Part shown: positions 44,045 through 52,300 of the stretch, piece after piece
How the letters are laid out: every line of letters begins with the position of its first letter
Numbering within the stretch: the stretch's first letter is position 1
Source of the DNA: Pseudomonas coleopterorum
Lineage (GTDB): Bacteria; Pseudomonadota; Gammaproteobacteria; Pseudomonadales; Pseudomonadaceae
Direction of reading: 5' to 3'
DNA: 64,000 bases
Assembly (NCBI RefSeq): GCF_900105555.1
Contig: NZ_FNTZ01000001.1
Coordinates: 2,170,001-2,234,000, forward strand
Made by a program: the position numbers and the translations under genes
The notes under the pieces: model-generated
Databases searched by the model: none
What the model saw: only the letters and a program-made list of their open reading frames with translations
Told to the model about the DNA's origin: nothing

Positions 44045-45085
44045 TTACCCTGGTGCCATTCCCACCAGTATCCGTTGAGCATCGGCATCACTTAGCGGGT
44101 AATCGAAGAACTCCCGGTAAAAATCCTGGGTCGTGCGCGCCATATCGACATCGCTGAACTGCGTCGGGTGCAGTTGCTGCGCAGCCCATTTGATCTGCAG
44201 GGCGACTTCGGTGCCATAGCGATCCCAGGGAAACACCCCGGCCGGGTTGCGCAAGACACGCTGATGCTTCACGGCTGTGAGCTGTTGCAGTAAAGACGCC
44301 TGTGCCGCCTGATCCAGGCTGCCGGCGCCTGCGGCCAGTATCAGCACATCGGGTTGCCAGGCCAGTACCTGTTCCGCCGACACGATCTGCATGTTCCCCT
44401 TAAGGCCCGTCGCAGCATTGCGCCCACCGGCGATGCGTATCCAGTCATCGATCAACGTGTCACTGCCATCGACCTTCAACGGGTTGACCGAGGCGATGTG
44501 CAGCACCTTTGGGCGCTGCGCTACCGGGATCGCCGAGACCTTGTCGCTGACAAGCTTCAATTGCCGATCCAGGTACGCGTTGTAAGCCTGCGCGCGACGC
44601 TTGGGTTCTTCACCGCCCAGCGCCTGGGCGGTGGCAACCATGGAACGCTGCAAGCCGGGCAGGTCGGTGTACCCCATGCGCATCACGGGCAGGCCGACCT
44701 GCTCGTAGGCTGCGGATTGGCGGTCACCGATTGAGGTGAAAACCAGATCGACCCGCTGCCCCAGCAGGCCTTCGACATTGAATGTTGTGCCCTCGATGCT
44801 CGTGGCGTCGTTCAGGCTGGGCAAGACTTTGAACATCCATGGCTGGCTACGTGGGTGGTTGACCGTCGAGACGATCCGCGAGCCTGCTCCCAGGGTCATC
44901 AGCAGCACATGATGGGCGTACCAGGCGTCGGCGATACGCCGCGGCTCGGGAGGAATGCTGACGGCTTTGCCGCTGTCATCGATCACTTGGATGGCCGCAG
45001 CCTCGCTCACGTAGGCGCTGAGGCTGCCGAGCAACAAGCAACTCGCAACAGTGCTCCCCCAACGTCCGGCCAATCTGCGACCCAT
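44045..45085 (-). CDS. Periplasmic metal/siderophore-type ABC binding protein (FecB/HemV-2/MolA-like)
   Basis: A 346-residue protein with a signal peptide (hydrophobic run ending near SEAAA, residue 31). It has the class III binding-protein fold: VIDDSGKAVSIPPEPRRIADAW, LLMTLGAGSRIVSTV and FNVEGLLGQRVDLVF. RIAGGRNAATGLKGNMQIVSAEQVLAWQPDVLIL is the conserved C-lobe. PRRIADAWYAHHVLLMTLGAG resembles the HemV-2/MolA branch, which includes molybdate, haem and metal-chelate binders. Its ATG overlaps the TAA of the TonB receptor gene by one base. Last gene of the uptake operon. Confidence 0.85.
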   Translation of the reverse strand: MGRRLAGRWGSTVASCLLLGSLSAYVSEAAAIQVIDDSGKAVSIPPEPRRIADAWYAHHVLLMTLGAGSRIVSTVNHPRSQPWMFKVLPSLNDATSIEGTTFNVEGLLGQRVDLVFTSIGDRQSAAYEQVGLPVMRMGYTDLPGLQRSMVATAQALGGEEPKRRAQAYNAYLDRQLKLVSDKVSAIPVAQRPKVLHIASVNPLKVDGSDTLIDDWIRIAGGRNAATGLKGNMQIVSAEQVLAWQPDVLILAAGAGSLDQAAQASLLQQLTAVKHQRVLRNPAGVFPWDRYGTEVALQIKWAAQQLHPTQFSDVDMARTTQDFYREFFDYPLSDADAQRILVGMAPG

Positions 45086-47196
45086 TAGAGATCCACCTGA
45101 ATCGAGGCCTGCAACATGCGCGGTGCACCCGCGCTCGCGCTGGCCTGACCGGCGCCAGTGTACCCGTTCAGGCCGCCGGGGACGATATTCGTCCAGTAAT
45201 GCTCGTTGCCGACGTTGGTCATCTCCAGGCGATACACCGTGTCGCGGTTCATCAGCCGGGTGGTGTAGCTGGCGCCGATGTCGACGGTCTGGTAGCTGCC
45301 GACCCAGTGATCGTTGCTGTCATCCACCGGACGCGGACCGACGTACCGGGCATTGAGATTGACGGCAAGGCCTGGCACCTGATCGATGCGGTACTCGGTG
45401 AGCAGGCTGGCAGTGACGCGCGAAAGGCCGACGATGCGGGTGTCCTCGGTGCTGGCATTGCCGGTTGAGAGCAGCTTGGGATCAAGCCAGGTGATGCCGC
45501 CATACATCCTCAGATTCTGCGTGACGTTGCCGTCGGCGAGCAATTCAAGGCCACGGTTACGTTGCTCGCCCGCGATGGCGTAGACGTTGTCGGCTTGGGT
45601 GTAGGCGAACGGACGCTTGATCTGAAAGGCGGCCAGTGACAGGTTGACGCCACCAACCACCCACTTGCTGCCCAGCTCCCACATGCGGCTGCGGTAGGGC
45701 GAGAGAATACTCCCGGCGTTGCTGCTGCCAGCCGTGGCGCTGTCGCCTTGCTGCAGGCTGTCGGCGTAGGTGAAGTAGAGCGTCAGGTCATCGAGCGGCT
45801 TGTAGATCAGACTGCTGGCAGTGCTGATGCCCGAGTCTTCAGAGGAGGTATGGACGCCTGCCAGCGTGTAGTTATCGGCGGTCAGGCGGCTCTGGCTGCC
45901 GCTGAGCATCAGGCTCCATTGCGGGGTGAAGGTGAGGGTATCGCCGACGATGAACGAGCTCTGTTTGGCGTTGGCCGAGTGATACCGGTCGGTGAAATCG
46001 GGGTAGTTCGGCTCGGCGAAATTGGCAGGGTTGCTCAGGCTGGCAGTGCCCAGCGTCTGGGTGCTGCCAGCTGCGGGGTTGTAGTTGTCCCAGTCGAAGC
46101 CGGTGAGGCCGAAGGTCAAATCATGGCGTACCGGCCCGGTGTAGAGGGCACCGTTGAGGTTGGCGAGGTAGCTGTTGATGGTGAAACGGCTGGCCGTCGC
46201 GCTCGAAACCGACGTGCGGTAGGTGCCGGCGTTGTTGATCAGGGTGTTGGTCACGCCGGTGGATTCCCGGTCGGCGATCTGCCGCAAGGCGCCGACGTCG
46301 AGCTTCCAGTTGCCGTCGAAATCATGTTTGAAGTGCGCGCTGGCGGTGTCGGTGGTGTTGTTGTCGCCCGCGTAGTTCTGGCCCAGATTGCTTTTGGTTG
46401 GATCCGGCGCGTGGGGCAGGGTGACGCCGGAGGCGACCGCGAACTTGCCGGGCAGCCCTTTGGCCAGGTAGTTGTAGTGGCTGAAGTTGGTCTCGATGAC
46501 GCTGTCGTCGCTGATCTGAAAGTCTGTCGCCAGGCTCACCAATTGACGGCGCAACGTGCTGCCCGGCGCGTAGCTGTGCCCCTGTTCGTCGACCAGATTG
46601 AGACGGTATCTGATCTTGCCTTCAGCATCGAACGGGCCACTGAGGTCGGCGGTCTTGAGCCAGCTCAGGCCAGTGCCGACGCCCAGGGTCACGCGGTTGC
46701 GGGTGAAGTCAGTCGGCCGCTTGGACAGCAGGTTGAAGGTGCCTGCGGGGTTGGCCGGACCGTAGAGGGATCCCGACAACCCGCTGAGCACTTCAACGCC
46801 CTCCAGTTGTTCGGCGGGGTAATCGGTTGTCGAGACCACATTGAGCCCGTCCAGACGACTGTTCTGCACCACGCTGCCTTGCAGACCACGGGTCTGCGGT
46901 CGGGCACCGTCGGCCTGCACCGAGGGGAGGTAACGGATGATGTCCTTGAAGCTCTTGAGTTGTTGGCTGTCGATCAGATCGCGGGACATGACGCTGATGG
47001 AGTAGGGCGTGTCCTGCAGGCGCCGCTGGCCCATCGGCCCGAGGGTCGCGGACTTTTCCCGTGCCTGCTGGGCGATGGATTCATTGGCATCGACATCGAT
47101 AGGCGCCAGCGTGATGTCCTCGGCGTGGGCCAGGTGGATCGCGCTGCCCAGCAACAGCGGCGCAAACGCAAAGCGGGACGAGCGGGACTGTCTCAT
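45085..47196 (-). CDS. TonB-dependent outer-membrane receptor
   Basis: A 703-residue receptor from ATG 47196, which overlaps the ATPase gene stop (ATGA). A TTG at 47214 would add six residues. Signal peptide, then plug domain: TPYSISVMSRDLIDSQQLKSF, YLPSVQADGARPQTRG, EVLSGLSGSLYGPANPAGTFNLLSKRP. The 22-strand barrel closes with a terminal aromatic-poor VDL, ending LQASIQVDL. It is siderophore-receptor-like, without an N-terminal signalling extension. It brings the ligand of this operon across the outer membrane. The ligand may be a ferric siderophore or another metal complex. Confidence 0.92.
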   Translation of the reverse strand: MRQSRSSRFAFAPLLLGSAIHLAHAEDITLAPIDVDANESIAQQAREKSATLGPMGQRRLQDTPYSISVMSRDLIDSQQLKSFKDIIRYLPSVQADGARPQTRGLQGSVVQNSRLDGLNVVSTTDYPAEQLEGVEVLSGLSGSLYGPANPAGTFNLLSKRPTDFTRNRVTLGVGTGLSWLKTADLSGPFDAEGKIRYRLNLVDEQGHSYAPGSTLRRQLVSLATDFQISDDSVIETNFSHYNYLAKGLPGKFAVASGVTLPHAPDPTKSNLGQNYAGDNNTTDTASAHFKHDFDGNWKLDVGALRQIADRESTGVTNTLINNAGTYRTSVSSATASRFTINSYLANLNGALYTGPVRHDLTFGLTGFDWDNYNPAAGSTQTLGTASLSNPANFAEPNYPDFTDRYHSANAKQSSFIVGDTLTFTPQWSLMLSGSQSRLTADNYTLAGVHTSSEDSGISTASSLIYKPLDDLTLYFTYADSLQQGDSATAGSSNAGSILSPYRSRMWELGSKWVVGGVNLSLAAFQIKRPFAYTQADNVYAIAGEQRNRGLELLADGNVTQNLRMYGGITWLDPKLLSTGNASTEDTRIVGLSRVTASLLTEYRIDQVPGLAVNLNARYVGPRPVDDSNDHWVGSYQTVDIGASYTTRLMNRDTVYRLEMTNVGNEHYWTNIVPGGLNGYTGAGQASASAGAPRMLQASIQVDL

Positions 47197-47972
47197 TGAT
47201 GAGGGACTCGGCAAGGGATAAAAAAGCGATGACCGTCAGCGTCGATCTGTCTGACGCTGGCGTTGTAGAGGCGCTGCATGAGCGCGCTGTCGACCACTTG
47301 CGCAGGCGCACCATCGGCAATCAAACGGCCTTCGTGCAGCACCCAGACGCGATTGGCCGAAGCCTGCGCCTGTTCGGGGCGATGGGTGCTGGAAACAATG
47401 GCAAGGCCTTGTTCGGCGAGGCGTTCGAGCAGCGCAAGCAGGCGCAGTTGATGGCCGTAATCCAGGCCCGTGATCGGCTCATCCAGTACGATCAGCCGGG
47501 CGCGCTGCACCAGCGCCCGAGCGATCAGCACCAACTGTCGTTCGCCGCCGGACAGTTCGGTGTAGGTGCGCGCTGATAAATGGGCGATGCCCAGATCGGC
47601 CAGGGCCTGCTCGACGTACTCCTCATCGGTGCGGCTCGGGGCGCTCATCAGACCGGTACTGGGCAGCCGGCCTTGGGCGACGATGTGGGAAACGCTGAAG
47701 GGAAAACCCGGTGTATGGCTTTGCGGCACGTAGGCCAGCTGCCGGGCGATGGTCCGCCGGCTCAGCGCCTTCAACGGTTGCCCTTGTAAACAGACCTGCC
47801 CGGATGCAGGCGCCAAGAGACCCAGCAGGATACGCAGCAAGGTGCTTTTGCCCGCTCCATTGGCGCCCAGCAACGCGATGTTATCGCCGGAGTTCACGTT
47901 GACCGAGATGTCTTCGAGAATCAGCCGCTCACCAATGCGATAACCCAGCCCTTCAGCCCGCAACAACGTCAT
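47193..47972 (-). CDS. FecE/BtuD-type ABC transporter ATPase
   Basis: A 259-residue ATPase of the iron-siderophore/cobalamin importer class. Walker A GANGAGKST, Q-loop AYVPQSHTPGFPFSV, signature LSGGERQLVLIARAL, Walker B LIVLDEPITGLD, H-loop STHRPEQA. It overlaps the permease gene by four bases and the receptor gene by four bases, so all are translationally coupled. It powers the importer made with the FecCD-like permease. Confidence 0.94.
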   Translation of the reverse strand: MTLLRAEGLGYRIGERLILEDISVNVNSGDNIALLGANGAGKSTLLRILLGLLAPASGQVCLQGQPLKALSRRTIARQLAYVPQSHTPGFPFSVSHIVAQGRLPSTGLMSAPSRTDEEYVEQALADLGIAHLSARTYTELSGGERQLVLIARALVQRARLIVLDEPITGLDYGHQLRLLALLERLAEQGLAIVSSTHRPEQAQASANRVWVLHEGRLIADGAPAQVVDSALMQRLYNASVRQIDADGHRFFIPCRVPHQ

Positions 47973-48988
47973 AGCCAGCCCCTGCGCACGCGATGCAGCA
48001 CCAGCGCGAAGGCAATGGCACCGAACAGTTCGGTGATGATTCCCAGCGGAATTTCACCCGCCGACAGGCTGCGCGCGACGCCATCCGCCACCAGCAGAAA
48101 GGCACCTCCCAGACAGGCGCTGACCGGTAGCAGTCGTGCGTTGCCCGGACCCACCAGCAGGCGCGCAAGATGCGGCACCAGCAGGCCGATCCAGCCGACC
48201 ATGCCGGCCAGGCTCACCGTCAGAGCACAAATCAACGTGGCCAGCACGATCACGCCGTAGCGAATGCGCTGCACCGGCACGCCGAGGCTCAGGGCCTCGT
48301 CATCACTCAGGGACAGAGCATCGATCGCGCGCCCCGCCAGACACAGCAGGACAATCGCTACCGTCAGCATGGGCCCGATGATCAGCAGTGTGCTGCGGTC
48401 CACTGCGCTGAGACTGCCAAGCAGCCAGTAGACGATGCTTGGCAGTTGATCGACTGGGTCAGCCAGGTATTGGGTGATCGACAGCAATGACGTGAACAGC
48501 GCATTGGCGACGATCCCGCCCAGCACCAACAGCAGGATCGACGTCGTCTGAAACTGGTGGGCAATGCCGACCCCGACCGCGACGGCAATCAAGCCGGTGA
48601 CACACGACAGCACGGCGATCGGCAGCGCCTGCCAATGACAGATGATCCCCAGCGCCGCGCCGAACGCACAGCCGCTGAGCACCCCCAGCAACCCCGGCGA
48701 TACCAGTGGATTGCGGAACACCGCCTGGTAGGCCGCGCCGGAAACCGAAAGCCCGGCTCCTACCAGCATCCCGGCAAACATGCGCGGTGCGCGAGCATCG
48801 ATTAGCAGGCTGTGGATCAACTGATAACGATCGGCTGGCATGTCGCCCACGCCGCATAGCGTCGTCAGAAAATGGAGCAGTTCAAGGGGTGAAATCGCAT
48901 AACGGCCGAGCAGCAAAGACAGCAGGGCGGTGACTATCAGCAAAAGGAAACTGAGCAGGGGAAGCGGAAGGCGCGCTGGAACGGGCAT
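47969..48988 (-). CDS. FecCD-family ABC transporter permease
   Basis: A 339-residue inner-membrane permease with about ten helices. Family marks are RAPRMFAGMLVGAGLSVSGAAYQAVFRNPLVSP (given in part: LVGAGLSVSGAAYQAVFRNP) and LSLGVPVQRIRYG. AGMVGWIGLLVPHLARLLVGPGN marks the C-terminal part. It is the single permease of the system, presumably a homodimer as in BtuC or MolB, and the first gene of the four-gene operon. A ModE-like palindrome lies 18 bases upstream of its ATG. Confidence 0.93.
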   Translation of the reverse strand: MPVPARLPLPLLSFLLLIVTALLSLLLGRYAISPLELLHFLTTLCGVGDMPADRYQLIHSLLIDARAPRMFAGMLVGAGLSVSGAAYQAVFRNPLVSPGLLGVLSGCAFGAALGIICHWQALPIAVLSCVTGLIAVAVGVGIAHQFQTTSILLLVLGGIVANALFTSLLSITQYLADPVDQLPSIVYWLLGSLSAVDRSTLLIIGPMLTVAIVLLCLAGRAIDALSLSDDEALSLGVPVQRIRYGVIVLATLICALTVSLAGMVGWIGLLVPHLARLLVGPGNARLLPVSACLGGAFLLVADGVARSLSAGEIPLGIITELFGAIAFALVLHRVRRGWL

Positions 48989-49391
48989 CGGGGGCTCGGA
49001 TTTGGGTATATAGGTAACTATACAGCGGTATGGTGAGCTGCTCTACGCGGCGGGTTGCCACGTGGAGATCTTGATGGTTGACCTCGAATGAAGGGCGACA
49101 CCGACTTGCCGGTTGTTCATTGAGGCGAAGAAAGCTATGTCCGCTCGTGGGGGGCCAAGCAGGGATTCTGTGCTGAACTGCGGGAGTCCGAAGCGAGATC
49201 ATAGGTAGGCGAGGGCGCGCCTCAAACGCAGCTGCGCCCGCTCGCAAAAGCGCGGCCTCTCAACTTTAATAATGCATCAACCCGTCTGGTTAACTGATAA
49301 ACAAATTCCCAACCGTCGATTACTAATGGACTATAGGCGCCATTTGCGGCCTTTTCAGGAGGCCAGCGCTTGCAGCAGCAGGAGCCCGTGA
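48989..49391. other. Divergent intergenic region, metal-uptake operon / helicase-nuclease
   Basis: 403 bases without a convincing gene. The left end carries the ModE-like palindrome at 49006. The right part (from about 49260) is clearly AT-richer, matching the start of the AT-richer helicase gene, and may mark the edge of an acquired segment. Confidence 0.5.
49006..49024. promoter_or_regulatory. ModE-like palindrome upstream of the FecCD-type operon
   Basis: GTATATAGGTAACTATACA: TATATA-N6-TATACA, close to the TATATA-N6/7-TATATA core of ModE molybdate-repressor sites, with a TATAG-GTAA-CTATA dyad at its centre. No Fur box (GATAATGATAATCATTATC type) is visible. The assignment is tentative. Confidence 0.4.
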
Positions 49392-52300
49392 ATGAACATC
49401 AAGATTGAGGCGCTGATTGCCCGTAAAATCGGCTTCGCCTCACACCAGAATGCGGTACCGCTCGTACGCGAGTTAAGCATCTGGAACCAAGAAGAGACGA
49501 CCCTAGAAAACCTCACCCTGACTTTGAGTACCGACCCGGACTTCGTCGAAAGCCGAACTTGGAATATTGACCGTATCCATGCGGGTGACCGCCTCAGCAT
49601 TTCCGAACGCGACATCAAGCTCAATGCAGGCTACCTATCTGGGCTTAGCGAAAGCCTGACCGCTGATGTCGTAATGCGTCTGGTTCAAGGTGAGAGCCTA
49701 CCCCTCGAACAGCGCTTCCCAACAGAATTGCTGGCTCGAACAGAGTGGGGCGGTTTGAGCGCCATGCCTGAGCTGCTGGCTGCTTTCTGCATGCCCAATG
49801 ACCCAGCGGTAGACCGTGTGCTCAAAGCCGCTTCGCAAGTGTTGCGCCGGGCAGGCAAGAAAGATGGCATTGACGGCTATGAAAGCAAATCACGCACCCG
49901 TACTTGGGAACTGGCCTCTGCCATCTGGTCAGGGGTTTGCAGCTTTCAATTGAGCTACGCATTGCCTCCGGCCAGCTTCGAGCATCAGGGCCAGAAGATC
50001 AGGCCCCCGAGTGTCGTGCTGGAAAACGGTGTTGCAACGTGTCTCGACACCGCCTTGTTGTTCGCAGCGGCGCTAGAGCAGGCCGGACTAAACGCTTTGC
50101 TTCTGATGACAAAAGGGCATGCATTCGCTGGCGTCTGGTTACAGCCTCAAGAGTTTTCGCAACTGCTGACCGACGAGGCCTCGGCAGTGCGCAAGCGTCT
50201 TGATTTGAAGGAGATGGTGGTTTTCGAGACCACCTTGGCGACACAAGCGCATCCGCCTGGCTTCAGCCAGGCAGTCGCAGCGGCCGAACGGCAGCTCGAT
50301 GATGAGCAGTTCATTATGGCCATCGACGTGCATCGTGCCCGCATGCAGAAGATACGCCCAATGGCGCTAGTGTCTGCGGTCGAGGTGGTCGACTCGACCT
50401 CCGACGCGTTGCCCGCTGCTCAAGGGCTAGAAGATGCTCCGCAGCTCCCAGGGTTCGATATCGAAATCAACGAGGGAAGCGACGGTCCAGCCGGCAAGCT
50501 TACGCTTTGGCAGCGCAAACTACTTGATCTCACCACTCGCAACCGCCTGCTGCACCTACCAGATAGCGCCAAGGGTGTACGTCTTCTTTGCCCGGACCCA
50601 GCCGCTCTTGAGGATCTTCTCTCCAGTGGCGGGCGCATTCGCGTGGTGCCAGTACCTGACCTGAAAAGCAGTGGCCGTGATGTCGCTCTCTATGAGCAGC
50701 GAAACAACGAAAGCCTGGTTGATGAAGTCGCTCGTCAGGCACTTGCGCGTGGCGAAGTCCTAGCGAATCTGGAAAAGGTCAAGCTTGAAGCGACGCTCAT
50801 CGATCTGTTTCGCAAAGCGCGCAGCGATTTGGAGGAGGGCGGAGCAAACACCCTGTTCTTGGCCATCGGTTTCCTCAAGTGGAAGAAAAGCGCAGACGAC
50901 GTAAAAGCGTACTCAGCCCCACTGATCTTGCTACCGGTAAAGCTTGAGCGCAAAAGCGCTTTGTCCGGGGTGACACTGAGCCTGCTCGATGAAGAGCCAC
51001 GTTTTAACCTCACGCTGCTTGAACTGCTACGTCATGATTTTGAGCTGATGATCCCTGGGCTCGATGGCGAACTACCGAATGATGAAAGCGGCATCGATGT
51101 GACCGGCATCTGGAACATGGTGCGGCGAGCAGTACGCGATGTGCCCGGGTTTGAGGTGAGCACCGAGCTGGTACTAGGCACATTCTCCTTTGCCAAATAC
51201 TTGATGTGGAAAGACCTAAACGCCAACGCGGCGCAGTTGCTGCAAAGCCCTCTGGTCAAGCACCTCTTGGAGCCAAATGAAGCAGGGCAGAGCTTTTCCT
51301 GTTCAGACGACTTCCCACGGCCCGAGCGACTGGATTCATCTGTTACTCCCGCACAACTGTTCGCACCACTGCCTGCCGACTCGTCGCAGCTATCAGCCGT
51401 AGTTGCTTCTGCCAGTACTCATAGCTTTGTAATGGATGGTCCACCTGGCACCGGGAAATCGCAGACCATTGCCAATATGATTGCGCACAACCTAGCCTTG
51501 GGTCGTCGCGTGCTCTTCGTTGCCGAAAAGCGTGCGGCCCTGGATGTGGTTTATCGCCGACTGGCTGAAAAAGAACTGGGCGAGTTCTGCTTGGAGCTGC
51601 ATTCAAGCAAGGCGTCGAAGGTTGAGGTGCTCAAACAGCTGGATCGTGCGTGGGACGTGAGCGACGCATTGAGCCCCCAAGAGTGGGAGCATGAAGCTGC
51701 GCGGTTGCAAACCCTTCGTTCACGACTGAACCAGTTGGTTGACGTCCTGCACCGCCGTTGGGATAACGGCCTTTCCCTGCACCAAGCGATTGGTCGTGTA
51801 ATCCGCGACCACAGCCTACAGACACCGAAACTGAGCTGGGCCCCGACCACACGGCACGATACTGCCGAGTATGGAAATTTACTCGATATCTCCCGGCGGC
51901 TTGGCTTAAACGGCAACGCCGCTCGTGATCTGTCAGGCAGATTTGGTGCTCTGTCGCAGACCCAATGGTCGAACGCCTGGCAGTCAGAGATCGCCAAGGC
52001 CTCACGTGAATTGCCGCAGGCGCTTGATGCGTTGAACGCCGCAAGCGAGAAGCTCCTTGGGCTGACGCACCTGTCGTTGCCTGTAGCCGAGGTGGTTCAG
52101 ATCCAGCAGTTATGTGATTTGGTCACTCTGGTCGTGGAGTCCCATGGGCAGAACCTTTCCTTCGCATTTGCGCCCGATGCTGTGACGCGTATCAAATCCG
52201 CGAGACGGGCGTGTCAGTTGATCGAGAGCTACAGGGAGCTTGAGGAACGGCTCTCACTGGATTACGCCGATGAAGCGTGCCGCCGTGTTCCGTTCGAACA

